The notes under the pieces: model-generated
Database searches by the model: none
Seen by the model: the letters and a program-made list of their open reading frames with translations, nothing else
What the model was told of the DNA's origin: nothing
DNA from: Paenibacillus sp. MAEPY2
Lineage (GTDB): Bacteria; Bacillota; Bacilli; Paenibacillales; Paenibacillaceae
Length of the DNA: 52,346 nucleotides
Assembly: GCF_000499205.1 (NCBI RefSeq)
Contig: NZ_AWUK01000052.1
Location: forward strand, 1 to 52,346
Direction: 5' to 3'
Shown: piece after piece, positions 1-8,372 of the stretch
Numbering within the stretch: the stretch's first letter is position 1
Layout of the letters: each line of letters opens with the position of its first letter
Program-made: the position numbers and the translations under genes

Positions 1-153
1 TTGTGCTTCGAAATCATACAGTCCGAAGACATGTACCGATTTCTCAGCGTCGATCTTGCAAGCAAGATCGTTACTCACTCGTTGTTCAGTTTTCAAAGAT
101 CAAACTTGTTTGTGTTACTCTTTACCGTGTCAACACTGTGTTTCAGCGGCGAC
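1..153 (-). other. rRNA operon leader (16S gene just outside the window)
   Basis: Read on the minus strand, this is the transcribed leader of a ribosomal RNA operon. Positions 84-105 carry a boxA-like antitermination element reading CTTTGAAAACTGAAC, which is characteristic of 16S leaders and 16S-23S spacers in Bacillus and Paenibacillus. A near-perfect 9-bp inverted repeat lies at 51-70. A good promoter sits just upstream at 160-188. No 16S sequence is inside the window, so the assignment rests on these leader elements. Confidence 0.7.
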
Positions 154-159
154 TTAAAT

Positions 160-188
160 AATATATCACACTGACGAAACCAATGCAA
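160..188 (-). promoter_or_regulatory. Probable rRNA operon promoter
   Basis: On the minus strand a TATATT -10 (160-165) lies 17 bp from a TTGCAT -35 (183-188), just upstream of the boxA-bearing leader. A TTGACA further downstream, inside the leader, lacks a convincing -10 at 17 bp and is not called. Confidence 0.55.
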
Positions 189-374
189 TAGTTTTTTCAA
201 AATACATTTAATAGATTCTAAATCCCCGACTTCCCTGCTAAACCTATTTTGATTTGAAGCACTATCTCCTTAATTCATAACGTCACATAATATGGCTTTC
301 TTGAGATCTACTAATAGTCCTAGCAGACGAGACACTACCATTACGCTCTTGTACTCTCCTATTTCAATACATAC

Positions 375-410
375 CCAAAAGGCCAACTCTTCTGACTGTC
401 GGCCTTTTGG
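375..410 (-). terminator. Probable terminator after the SafA-like gene
   Basis: A 10-bp perfect stem (CCAAAAGGCC at 375-384 with its complement at 401-410) and a 16-nt loop lies between the end of the LysM gene and the rRNA promoter. The U-tract on the minus strand is weak, so termination may be imperfect. The 190 bases between this hairpin and the rRNA promoter show no gene. Confidence 0.55.
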
Positions 411-440
411 AGCTTAATGCTTTTCACTTACTCTACAATG

Positions 441-2066
441 TTATTGTTGTATCCATGGATTTCTACGCTTTTTGTCTGAGCTGCGTTTAGTGGATGTTCC
501 GGTGCGCTCTCTTGATGTTTTCCCGGACACAGATACTTTGGATTTGGCTTTTGCAGCAGGTCTGGCTGTTCTGCGTTTTGCGGTTCCTGTTTTGGCTGCT
601 TGTTTTGGCTTCGCTTCAATATTAAACTCAGCCTCATTCTCTGTAGCCGACTGGCTTAGACTTGCCTCGTCACGTCCGCCCTTTTTGCCTTCCGCCTTGC
701 CTTGTGGAGGATACATTTCACCAAAAGCACCAAGCGGAGACGGCGGCACCATATTCTGAGTAGGATATGGGTTTTGATATGCATACTCGATTGGCTGATT
801 TGGCATCATGGATGTGGTCATTTCGGGTTGCATCCCGTATGGATTGTATGTTCCCCATCCTGGGTTCTGATAATTATGTGAGGAATATGGGTATTGATGA
901 TTGGGCATATGATGGTTGCCACATCCACATGGCGGGTACGGAAGCATAGAGTAAGGAGAAATGTGCGGTGGTTGGTGGTTCAAATGATCATTGGCTGCAA
1001 ATGGAGGAAATGGGCTGTTCACCTGACCTGCTGGAGCGATCGGATATGAGTTGTTTAGCATTTCAGCAGATACGTTTGGCATAACGTTGTTATGATTATA
1101 CTCTGTGCCGGTCCAAGGCGTGTTCGATGTATTCCCCATGGAGTACGGACTCACTTCTGGTATACCCGGGAAAGTATTATTGTCATACGTCCCGACCGTG
1201 TACATGTTTTGTGGAGCAGTGTAAACCTCTTGTGCTGGTACAGGAACTTGAGCATACGGATGCTCGGCAGGAGCATGAAGCATTTTACTGCCGCAACCAC
1301 ACGGAGCTTTGGTAGCAGGCGCCACTTCTGTAGGCCATTTCATGTTGTTGTTAGGTATTTCAGGTAAAGGCATGACCTCAGGTGAAATATTAGGCATCGT
1401 ATACGTCGGCGCTTCAGTTATTGGTTTTAATTGCACTTCGGATTTAGTATTTTCTTTTTTGTAAGCTTCCTTCTGCGGCTTCTCTTCAGGAATTTCAGGT
1501 AATTGTGGAAGAACTTCCACTTCTGGCTTGATATTAGGTATGACTGGATTTGCAGGTACCGGAGCTGGAACCGAATTGGAGACTTCCGGTACAGGTGCTG
1601 GTTCAGGGGTTGGGGCTACTGGTACAACAGGAGCTGTTTCTTCTTTAACTCCCGTGTATTCTTTCCCTTCTGGTGACAGCTTCTCATGAGCAACATTGGA
1701 TGATGCACCGTTCTCTGAAGCCGCATTTCCCCCTGCATTGCTTGCTGGGATGTACACAGTTTCCCCTACAAGAAGAGCATTTGGATTTTTCAATTGCGGA
1801 TTGGCATTGATCATGTCTTTCAACGGAATTCCCCATGCCTGTGACAGCTTCCACAATGAATCGCCTTGCTGAACTTTATGACTGTGCAACATACCTTCGG
1901 GCTTTGGTGTTACAGGCTCCGCCGGAATTTTGACCTTCATGCCGATCTCCAACTTGTCGGGATCTGCAATTTGCGGATTAGCTGCGATAATTTTGTCCAA
2001 CGCTACATTATATTTTTGGGACAGCAGATATAATGTGTCGCCTTTTTTCACCATGTGTATTTTCAC
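441..2066 (-). CDS. SafA-like LysM spore coat/cortex-associated protein
   Basis: A 541-residue protein with two N-terminal LysM domains (about residues 2-48 and 62-108), which in this family bind peptidoglycan. They are followed by a long Pro/Tyr/Asn/His-rich low-complexity region and a strongly basic Lys/Arg/Ser/Thr tail (about 490-535). Two CGCG clusters at 256-259 and 380-383 could form disulphides or bind metal. Imperfect repeats of the type PNI-S/K-PEV start near 177 and 225, with a weaker copy near 330, and SPYSM occurs at 306 and 370. The start is GTG, with AGGAGG ten bases upstream (2077-2082). There is no signal peptide, as expected for a mother-cell coat protein. The overall plan resembles B. 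subtilis SafA, but orthology is inferred from architecture only. A CATAGGAT box at 2126-2133 suggests sporulation control. Confidence 0.65.
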   Translation of the reverse strand: MKIHMVKKGDTLYLLSQKYNVALDKIIAANPQIADPDKLEIGMKVKIPAEPVTPKPEGMLHSHKVQQGDSLWKLSQAWGIPLKDMINANPQLKNPNALLVGETVYIPASNAGGNAASENGASSNVAHEKLSPEGKEYTGVKEETAPVVPVAPTPEPAPVPEVSNSVPAPVPANPVIPNIKPEVEVLPQLPEIPEEKPQKEAYKKENTKSEVQLKPITEAPTYTMPNISPEVMPLPEIPNNNMKWPTEVAPATKAPCGCGSKMLHAPAEHPYAQVPVPAQEVYTAPQNMYTVGTYDNNTFPGIPEVSPYSMGNTSNTPWTGTEYNHNNVMPNVSAEMLNNSYPIAPAGQVNSPFPPFAANDHLNHQPPHISPYSMLPYPPCGCGNHHMPNHQYPYSSHNYQNPGWGTYNPYGMQPEMTTSMMPNQPIEYAYQNPYPTQNMVPPSPLGAFGEMYPPQGKAEGKKGGRDEASLSQSATENEAEFNIEAKPKQAAKTGTAKRRTARPAAKAKSKVSVSGKTSRERTGTSTKRSSDKKRRNPWIQQ

Positions 2067-2161
2067 TTGGAACTAACCTCCTAGACGTGATACTTGGGCA
2101 GTGCATTCGCCCATACCGTTACTACATCCTATGCAGAAATTAGGCTAATGACATCAACTAA

Positions 2162-2233
2162 ACAAAAAAAATCCTTCCTGCCCCAAAAACCGCATACTCC
2201 AGGTATGCTGAATTTCTGAGACATGAAGGATTT
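2162..2233 (-). terminator. Terminator after ilvE
   Basis: On the minus strand, complementary AAATCCTTC/GAAGGATTT arms (about 2169-2177 and 2225-2233) enclose a smaller GCATAC/GTATGC hairpin and are followed by a run of eight T. It separates ilvE from the LysM gene. Confidence 0.8.
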
Positions 2234-2260
2234 CTTATTTCTCCTATTCAGGTCGTGCCA

Positions 2261-3145
2261 TTAATCTTCCCAAACTTTGTAACCGTCTTTGTCGACAATT
2301 TGACGGAACGCTTCCAGCAACCTCAAGGTTACAGGACCTGCGACACCCGTTCCAATCGTTCTGCCGTCTACTTCATAAGCAGCAATAACTTCTGCAGCTG
2401 TTCCAGTGAAAAAGACTTCGTCGGCAATGTACACATCATGCAGTGTAAATGGTACTTCTTTTAATTCAAGGTCCAACTCACCGCACAGATCGATAATGGC
2501 CTGACGTGTAATTCCTTCGAGTGCCCCAAGATAACAAGGTGGCGTATAGACCACACCATTTTTAATAATAAAGATGTTATCACTGGAGCCTTCCGTAACA
2601 TATCCTTGGGAATTCAGCATAATCGCTTCACCAGCACCTGCATAGGTGGATTGAATTTTAACAAGGATGTTATTCAGATAGTTCAATGATTTAATTTTTG
2701 GATTAAGAGCATCCGGGATGTTGCGGCGCTGGGATACAGACACGGCTTTCAGCCCGGTAAGGTACGCCTCCTCTGGATAGATCGCCAGTTGCTCTACAAT
2801 GATGATAACGGATGCTTTAGGGCAGCGGAGTGGATCAAGACCCAGATTACCAGGTCCACGCGAAACGATCAGACGAATATAACCGTTACGCATATCATTA
2901 CGACGTACCGTTTCAGCCATCACTTCCAGCATCTCATCATAAGACAGCGGAATGTTCAGACTGATGGATTTAGCCGAATCGTACAAACGATCCAAATGCG
3001 CTTTGCATCTGAAAATGTTACCGTTATAAATCCGAATACCTTCGAAAATACCGTCTCCATACAAAAATCCATGATCATATACCGAAACGGTTGCGTTCTC
3101 TTTGGTCACATATTGACCATCCAAATAAATCCATTGTTCTGACAC
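2261..3145 (-). CDS. ilvE: Branched-chain amino acid aminotransferase
   Basis: A PLP enzyme (aminotransferase class IV) that reversibly transaminates the 2-oxo acids of valine, leucine and isoleucine. With the start chosen here it has 294 residues, the normal family length. The sequence carries the YDHGFLYGDGIFEG region, the PLP lysine in the IKSLNYLN motif (residue 152) and the TEGSSDNIF segment. The GTG at 3143-3145 is chosen because GGAGGTG lies nine bases upstream. An in-frame ATG at 3175 would translate that ribosome binding site as protein and add ten residues. It follows pheA by 140 bp, with its own promoter, at the end of the threonine/phenylalanine gene group, where threonine feeds isoleucine synthesis. 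Confidence 0.92.
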   Translation of the reverse strand: MSEQWIYLDGQYVTKENATVSVYDHGFLYGDGIFEGIRIYNGNIFRCKAHLDRLYDSAKSISLNIPLSYDEMLEVMAETVRRNDMRNGYIRLIVSRGPGNLGLDPLRCPKASVIIIVEQLAIYPEEAYLTGLKAVSVSQRRNIPDALNPKIKSLNYLNNILVKIQSTYAGAGEAIMLNSQGYVTEGSSDNIFIIKNGVVYTPPCYLGALEGITRQAIIDLCGELDLELKEVPFTLHDVYIADEVFFTGTAAEVIAAYEVDGRTIGTGVAGPVTLRLLEAFRQIVDKDGYKVWED

Positions 3146-3240
3146 CGATGACTGCACCTCCATAAAATTTTCCATTCCTTGATTCCGAAACTAGATTTAT
3201 CTCGTTCATTGTACAACAAATGACAAGCTATTTCTTGCTC

Positions 3241-3269
3241 ATTTTACCCAGTCTTATGACAATCCTCAA
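3241..3269 (-). promoter_or_regulatory. Probable ilvE promoter
   Basis: A TAAAAT -10 (3241-3246) sits 17 bp from a TTGAGG -35 (3264-3269) on the minus strand, about 100 bp upstream of the chosen ilvE start. No T-box or CodY-type palindrome was recognised here. Confidence 0.5.
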
Positions 3270-3285
3270 CAATGTTCGCCCTCAT

Positions 3286-4167
3286 TCAGGTCGTTTTTAA
3301 CGAAGGATATGTATAACACGGATAGCTTCCAAGAACGCGCACCTGACAATTCAAAGCCTCAATCTCAGCCATCGCTGCGGTAAGCAATACGGAATCTGCA
3401 CTTTCCTCAACATCAATGTAAAAGTAATAACTACCCAACCTTTTCTTCGTTGGACGTGACTCCAATCGGGTAAGGTTCAGTTTTCGCCAGGCAAAAGCCG
3501 ACAGCACCTGATGCAATGCACCCGGCGCATCTTCAGGCAATGTAACAAGCAAACTGGTTTTCACATGATCAGGCTCTCGTGGTATCTGTACTGGCTCGTA
3601 ACCTATCAGCACAAAACGAGTATAGTTGTTGTCATGGTCGGTAACCCGTTCAGCCATAATGTCCAAACCATGCTTCTGTGCAGCAAGCCTTGTGCCAATC
3701 GCAACCCAGCCCTTGCCAGGATTTTTTTTCACAATTTCTACAGCTTCTGCTGTACTGTTCACACCCTCAAGATCTGCTCCAGGTGAATGCAGGCGAATAA
3801 AATTCTGGCATTGCGGAATCGCTACGGGATGGGACATGATCTTCGTAATTTTTCCAAAATCATATTCGCCACTCTCTGTCCTGAACTCGGAGCCATGCCC
3901 AATCACATTTTGAATGGAGGGATACACCCATTCAGCCTGCATCGGAATGTCCACTTCGTTAACCAGCCAGTCCATATGCAAGCTAACGGAGCCTTCAATC
4001 GTGTTTTCAATGGGTATGACGCTGTACTCGGACTTTCCACTATCCGTAGCACGGAAAACATCAGAAATCAGCTTGGAATGAAGCAATTCCAAAGGCTCCC
4101 CATTAAACAGAAAATCTACTGCTTCATGAGAAACGGAACCTTCAGGTAATACAGCAATTCGTTTCAT
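3286..4167 (-). CDS. pheA: Prephenate dehydratase
   Basis: Converts prephenate to phenylpyruvate in phenylalanine synthesis. The 293-residue protein has the catalytic periplasmic-binding-like half with the NSTAEAV motif (137-143) and the conserved TRFVLIG (183-189). A C-terminal ACT domain follows, with GALH (216-219) and ESRP (236-239), the phenylalanine-binding motifs used for feedback inhibition. It is a stand-alone dehydratase with no chorismate mutase domain. The ATG overlaps the thrB stop by four bases (ATGA), so translation is probably coupled. Confidence 0.95.
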   Translation of the reverse strand: MKRIAVLPEGSVSHEAVDFLFNGEPLELLHSKLISDVFRATDSGKSEYSVIPIENTIEGSVSLHMDWLVNEVDIPMQAEWVYPSIQNVIGHGSEFRTESGEYDFGKITKIMSHPVAIPQCQNFIRLHSPGADLEGVNSTAEAVEIVKKNPGKGWVAIGTRLAAQKHGLDIMAERVTDHDNNYTRFVLIGYEPVQIPREPDHVKTSLLVTLPEDAPGALHQVLSAFAWRKLNLTRLESRPTKKRLGSYYFYIDVEESADSVLLTAAMAEIEALNCQVRVLGSYPCYTYPSLKTT

Positions 4168-5132
4168 GCGTTAACTTCCCCTTTAACTCTGTCCATAAAA
4201 GGACTTTCATCTTGATCAGGCAGCACGGTAACACCGTCCAGGTCCGGATCTAACCACAATGCCGATGCAGTGATGCCTTCACGGCTCATCGTGTCTATTA
4301 AATATTGCTCCAGCTCCAGCTTACGGGTATCATGACGATCTACCATCGTCAACACGGTAGGTCCGGCTCCACTCAAAGCAGCTCCAAGCGCGCCATGACT
4401 AACCGCGTTCTCCAGGATATCAGCCATGCCGGGTACCAAGGATGCCCGGTAAGGTTGATGAATCCGATCCGACATCGCCTTTTGAATCATATCCAATCTT
4501 CCACTGGCCAAGGCAGCCACAAGCAAGGATGATCTGCTTATATTGTGAATGACATCTGATTTGTTGAACTGCTGCGGAATCACATTTCTGGCTTTTGAAG
4601 TGGACAACTCGAAGTCCGGCACGATGACCAAGGTTTGCAAATCCTGATGCGGCTCAATGCGAATGTGGTCTACCCGACTGCCATCCCACGCTGCTGTAAT
4701 GATACCTCCATATAGTGAAGCACCTACATTATCCGGATGTTTCTCCAGCGACGTAGCCATGTCAAGAAGCTTGGCATCAGATAATGGAGTGCCAATTAAT
4801 GCATTAGCGGCAGCCAATGCAGCTACGATGGCCGATGCACTGCTTCCCAGTCCCCGAGTAAGCGGAATATCGGAATACATGGAAATCTCCAACTCCGGCA
4901 CGGAAACCCCGGCTTCGTTGAAGACCATCTGTGCAACTTCATATATCAAATTGGATTTATCTGTTGGAAGACCCGTCAGATGATCCCCATGTAAATGGAA
5001 TGTCGTCTGCTCAGCCGGTTTCATCTCAAGCCAGGCATACAGAGACAATGCCATGCCCAGGGTATCAAACCCTGGACCCAGATTGGCTGTACTTGCAGGT
5101 ACCTTAACGATTACCCTTGGCTTCAAGCTCAT
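4164..5132 (-). CDS. thrB: Homoserine kinase
   Basis: A GHMP-family kinase that phosphorylates homoserine for threonine synthesis. The 322-residue protein shows the N-terminal KVPASTANLGPGFD segment, the ATP-binding GHMP loop PLTRGLGSSASA (90-101) and the C-terminal GAALSGAGPTVL motif. The start overlaps the thrC stop by four bases, and its own stop overlaps pheA in the same way. Confidence 0.95.
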   Translation of the reverse strand: MSLKPRVIVKVPASTANLGPGFDTLGMALSLYAWLEMKPAEQTTFHLHGDHLTGLPTDKSNLIYEVAQMVFNEAGVSVPELEISMYSDIPLTRGLGSSASAIVAALAAANALIGTPLSDAKLLDMATSLEKHPDNVGASLYGGIITAAWDGSRVDHIRIEPHQDLQTLVIVPDFELSTSKARNVIPQQFNKSDVIHNISRSSLLVAALASGRLDMIQKAMSDRIHQPYRASLVPGMADILENAVSHGALGAALSGAGPTVLTMVDRHDTRKLELEQYLIDTMSREGITASALWLDPDLDGVTVLPDQDESPFMDRVKGEVNA

Positions 5133-6199
5133 ACGGATTGTTGCTCCAGTTGTGCAATTGCCGCCATAACCGCTTCTTCGGAATCCTCTACAACAAGCGG
5201 CTCAGTCGCTACCGTTTTGATTGCGATATTAGGATCTTTGAGGCCATGTCCTGTCAGTACGCAAACCACAGTCTCTCCGCCTTTAAAGTACCCTTCACTC
5301 TTCAGTTTGTATACACCGGCAACAGAAGCAGCGGACGCAGGTTCAGCAAAAATTCCTTCACGAGCAGCGATCGTACGATAGGCTGTCAGAATTTCTTCAT
5401 CCGTAACATAGTTAATCTGTCCGCCAGACTCTTCAGCTGCAGCTACAGCGGTTTTCCAACTTGCCGGATTACCAATTCGAATAGCCGTTGCTACGGTTTC
5501 AGGCTCAAGGATCGGTTCACCTTTGACAATCGCCATGGCGCCTTCCGCTTCAAAACCGACCATACGAGGCAGGGAATTCGATTTACCTGCTTCTTTGTAC
5601 TCCTTGAACCCTTTCCAGTAGGCAGAGATATTTCCTGCGTTCCCCACCGGAATTGCGAGTACATCAGGTGCCTTACCCAGCTGCTCAATAACTTCAAATG
5701 CAGCCGTTTTCTGACCTTCAATCCGGAACGGATTCACGGAGTTCACGAGCGTAATTGGATGTTTGGCCGTAATCTCACGTACAATTTCCAATGCACGGTC
5801 AAAGTTACCATTGATCGCAATCACCTTGGCTCCATAAATCATGGCTTGAGCCAGTTTACCTAGCGCAATGTTGTTATTCGGAATCAGTACGATACAATTC
5901 AGACCCGCACGAGCCGCATAGGCTGCTGCTGCCGCTGATGTGTTGCCTGTCGATGCGCACATAATCGTGCGGCTGCCTTCTTCCATTGCTTTAGCAACAG
6001 CCATAACCATTCCGCGGTCTTTAAATGAACCTGTTGGATTAAGACCTTCATATTTGAAATATAAATTCAATCCAAGTTCCTCGGACAGATTCTCGGCATG
6101 AACCAGGGGTGTGTTTCCTTCGTGAAGCGTAAGCAGGGGTGTATTTTCATTAACCGGTAGGTGCTCTCTGTACGTTTGCAGTAATCCTTGATATCTCAT
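5129..6199 (-). CDS. thrC: Threonine synthase
   Basis: A PLP enzyme that converts O-phosphohomoserine to threonine. The 356-residue protein is of the short bacterial type. The PLP lysine is K60 in GSFKDRG, followed by the phosphate-binding ASTGNTSAA region and a glycine-rich GNAGNIS loop. AAAGGAG lies about ten bases upstream of the ATG. It follows hom by about 120 bp with no terminator seen between them, so it is probably in the same operon. Confidence 0.95.
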   Translation of the reverse strand: MRYQGLLQTYREHLPVNENTPLLTLHEGNTPLVHAENLSEELGLNLYFKYEGLNPTGSFKDRGMVMAVAKAMEEGSRTIMCASTGNTSAAAAAYAARAGLNCIVLIPNNNIALGKLAQAMIYGAKVIAINGNFDRALEIVREITAKHPITLVNSVNPFRIEGQKTAAFEVIEQLGKAPDVLAIPVGNAGNISAYWKGFKEYKEAGKSNSLPRMVGFEAEGAMAIVKGEPILEPETVATAIRIGNPASWKTAVAAAEESGGQINYVTDEEILTAYRTIAAREGIFAEPASAASVAGVYKLKSEGYFKGGETVVCVLTGHGLKDPNIAIKTVATEPLVVEDSEEAVMAAIAQLEQQSV

Positions 6200-6322
6200 T
6201 GTGGGTAAACTCCTTTGTCAATTAATAAACCGAATATGATTGCATACATCTATATAGTTAATCTGTTTACCTTAAAACCTGGACTTCAACCTGAAAATTC
6301 AAACCATAATTTGAGGAACGAA

Positions 6323-7609
6323 TTATCCTTCTACCCGATACACACTCTTAATGCGACGAATGACGGCAAGGGACTCAAAGTGTTTCAATACTTTATCCAT
6401 GCTCGCCTTGCTAGCGTTATGCGTAACGATGATGATCTCAGCATCCGGGTTATGCTCGTTTGGCTGTTGCACAACCGATGCCAAGCTGACTTCGTATTCA
6501 GCGAAGATTTGGGTAATTTGCGCCAGTACCCCTGCCTTGTCATCCACATGCAGCAAAATGAAATTTTTCGACATAATGTGCTCGTCACTTTGCAAGCGTT
6601 TCTGTTTATAAGGCACAATCGCTTTGAGACCATTCACGCCCAGCTTGAGGTTTTTGATCACAGCCACGATATCCGCCACTACAGAAGTAGCCGTCGGGAG
6701 CTCACCGGCACCCGCACCGTAGAACATCGTCTCACCTACAGCTTCGCCATGAACATACACAGCGTTGAACACCCCATTGACGGAAGCAATCGGATGATTC
6801 TGTCTTACCATCGTCGGCTGAACACTAATCGTGATCTCATCATCCCGACGATCTGCGATACCTAGCAGCTTCATCTCGTAGCCGAGTCTTTTGGCATACG
6901 TAATATCTTCACGGGTTACGGATGTAATCCCCTTAACGGTCACGTCTTTCAGTTCGACATTGGTGCGGAATCCCAACGTACCCAGAATCGCCATTTTGCG
7001 AGCTGCATCGAGTCCTTCGACGTCCGATGTTGGATCGGTTTCTGCATATCCGAGTGCTTGAGCCTCTGCCAGAACCTCTTCATACGAGGCGCCTTCCTGG
7101 CTCATTTTAGTCAAAATAAAGTTCGTTGTTCCGTTCACAATCCCCATAATGCGGGTAATCCGGTCGGATGAGAAGCCTTCAATCAGCGTGCGGATGATCG
7201 GAATGCCCCCTGCCACACTCGCTTCATAGAAGACATCACATTGCTTTTCCTGTGCCTTGGCCAAAATCTCGGAACCGTGCAGAGCCATCAGATCTTTATT
7301 TGCCGTAACGATATGTTTGCCCCGCTCCAGCGCTTCAAGAATGTACTCCTTTGTCTGATCAATGCCGCCCATCACTTCCACGATAACATCAATATCCGGG
7401 TGACGAATGACTTCCCAGGGATCTACCGTGAGCTTCGCACGATCTACAGCAATGACACGATCTTTCTCCGTATTCTTCACTGCAATTTTCTCTATGACAA
7501 TCGGTGATCCAACCTGACTGCTCAGATCCTCCTGATTCCCTTCCACGATGCGAACGACCCCAGTACCCACCGTACCCAGACCCAACAATCCCACTTTTAC
7601 CGGTTTCAC
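6323..7609 (-). CDS. hom: Homoserine dehydrogenase
   Basis: Reduces aspartate semialdehyde to homoserine, the entry to threonine and methionine synthesis. The 428-residue protein (from the start chosen) has the NAD(P)-binding GLGTVGTG motif (10-17), the catalytic region VEVMGG...TANKDL, the VNGTTNFIL motif and a C-terminal ACT domain (about 350-425) expected to bind threonine. The GTG at 7607-7609 gives the usual MKPVKVGLLGLG start. An ATG at 7663 would add 18 residues that read through purine-rich ribosome-binding-like sequence and has no Shine-Dalgarno of its own. A six-codon ORF (7606-7626) ends on this GTG. Confidence 0.93.
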   Translation of the reverse strand: MKPVKVGLLGLGTVGTGVVRIVEGNQEDLSSQVGSPIVIEKIAVKNTEKDRVIAVDRAKLTVDPWEVIRHPDIDVIVEVMGGIDQTKEYILEALERGKHIVTANKDLMALHGSEILAKAQEKQCDVFYEASVAGGIPIIRTLIEGFSSDRITRIMGIVNGTTNFILTKMSQEGASYEEVLAEAQALGYAETDPTSDVEGLDAARKMAILGTLGFRTNVELKDVTVKGITSVTREDITYAKRLGYEMKLLGIADRRDDEITISVQPTMVRQNHPIASVNGVFNAVYVHGEAVGETMFYGAGAGELPTATSVVADIVAVIKNLKLGVNGLKAIVPYKQKRLQSDEHIMSKNFILLHVDDKAGVLAQITQIFAEYEVSLASVVQQPNEHNPDAEIIIVTHNASKASMDKVLKHFESLAVIRRIKSVYRVEG

Positions 7610-7626
7610 CAACGCTCTACCCCCAT
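7606..7626 (-). CDS. Possible six-residue leader ORF coupled to hom
   Basis: ATG (7624-7626), preceded by GAAGGAG nine bases upstream (7636-7642), opens a frame encoding MGVERW. Its TGA overlaps the hom GTG (GTGA). The peptide is not rich in threonine or methionine, so attenuation by those residues is unlikely. Translational coupling to hom is the more plausible role. It could also be chance. Confidence 0.3.
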   Translation of the reverse strand: MGVERW

Positions 7627-7703
7627 TGTCTTTTTCTCCTTCACCCCTGTACGATTCAACCATCCATACAATTTATACCTAAACGTTTTACGATAACGTC
7701 TAT

Positions 7704-8141
7704 TTAACCTTGGCCTACAATGCGCGTGCGTCGAACCCCGGGCATATCCTGCATCCGATCGAGCATTTCTCCGATTTCCCCATGGAGATGCGATGTCTCC
7801 ACCGAAATGACAACGTTGGCTCTTCCCTGGAGCGGGATACTTTGATTAATGGTTAACACGTTGGCTCCATAACCAGCTACATGTCCGAGCACACGAGACA
7901 GTATTCCTGACTGATGCTCCAAATCAATGGAGATCGTTACAATTCTCTCCCGTTCAAGCTGGTTGATCAAATGGATGCCATCCTTGTACTTATAAAAAGC
8001 ACTTCGGCTTAATCCAACCTGCTCAACCGCCTCATGAACTGTTTTGACATCTCCGGAAGCCAGCAGTTCTTTAACCTGCATGGTCTTCACTACAGCCTCT
8101 GGCAAAATGTCTTCCCGCACTAAGTAATAGCGTTCATTCAC
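7704..8141 (-). CDS. pheB: ACT domain regulatory protein (PheB/UPF0735 family)
   Basis: A 145-residue protein with an N-terminal helix-turn-helix-like segment (VHEAVEQVGLSRSAFYKY) and a C-terminal ACT domain that would sense a small ligand, probably an amino acid. In Bacillus it sits next to pheA. Here it heads the group pheB-hom-thrC-thrB-pheA. The GTG start (8139-8141) has GAGGAGAGG seven bases upstream. The longer frame from a TTG at 8159 begins inside that ribosome binding site. The molecular function of the family is not firmly established. Regulation of this operon is an inference from context. Confidence 0.85.
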   Translation of the reverse strand: MNERYYLVREDILPEAVVKTMQVKELLASGDVKTVHEAVEQVGLSRSAFYKYKDGIHLINQLERERIVTISIDLEHQSGILSRVLGHVAGYGANVLTINQSIPLQGRANVVISVETSHLHGEIGEMLDRMQDMPGVRRTRIVGQG

Positions 8142-8184
8142 AGAACGTCCTCTCCTCAAAGACTCATGTATTCATATAGTGGAC

Positions 8185-8213
8185 ATTATAAAGGATCTAT
8201 TCCAAAAGGGCAA
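8185..8213 (-). promoter_or_regulatory. Promoter of the pheB-hom-thrCB-pheA operon
   Basis: A perfect TATAAT (8185-8190) is spaced 17 bp from TTGCCC (8208-8213) on the minus strand, 44 bp upstream of the pheB start. Confidence 0.7.
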
Positions 8214-8283
8214 TACGTTACATGTCTATTTTTGAAAAACTGTTCCTAACAGTATACAAGTTTATCCTGCGCGCAGGTAAGAG

Positions 8284-8332
8284 AAAAATAAAAAAAACGC
8301 AGAGAAGCGGGTTACCTCCCACTTCTCTGCGT
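8284..8332 (-). terminator. Terminator after obg
   Basis: An 11-bp perfect stem (ACGCAGAGAAG at 8297-8307 with its complement at 8322-8332) is followed on the minus strand by eight T and a further T-rich stretch. It ends the spo0B-obg transcript. Confidence 0.92.
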
Positions 8333-8372
8333 ATGTTCTAGCCTTTATCTGTACATGGTGGCCAACTCTGCC

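Noticed and set aside
111..145. Second rRNA promoter based on TTGACA in the leader
   Set aside because: At 17-bp spacing the -10 position reads AACAAG, not a plausible -10.
3146..3175. Longer ilvE start (ATG at 3175)
   Set aside because: It would translate the GGAGGTG ribosome binding site. The GTG at 3145 gives the usual length and N-terminus.
5117..5863. Plus-strand frame of 248 codons opposite thrC
   Set aside because: Antisense shadow of thrC.
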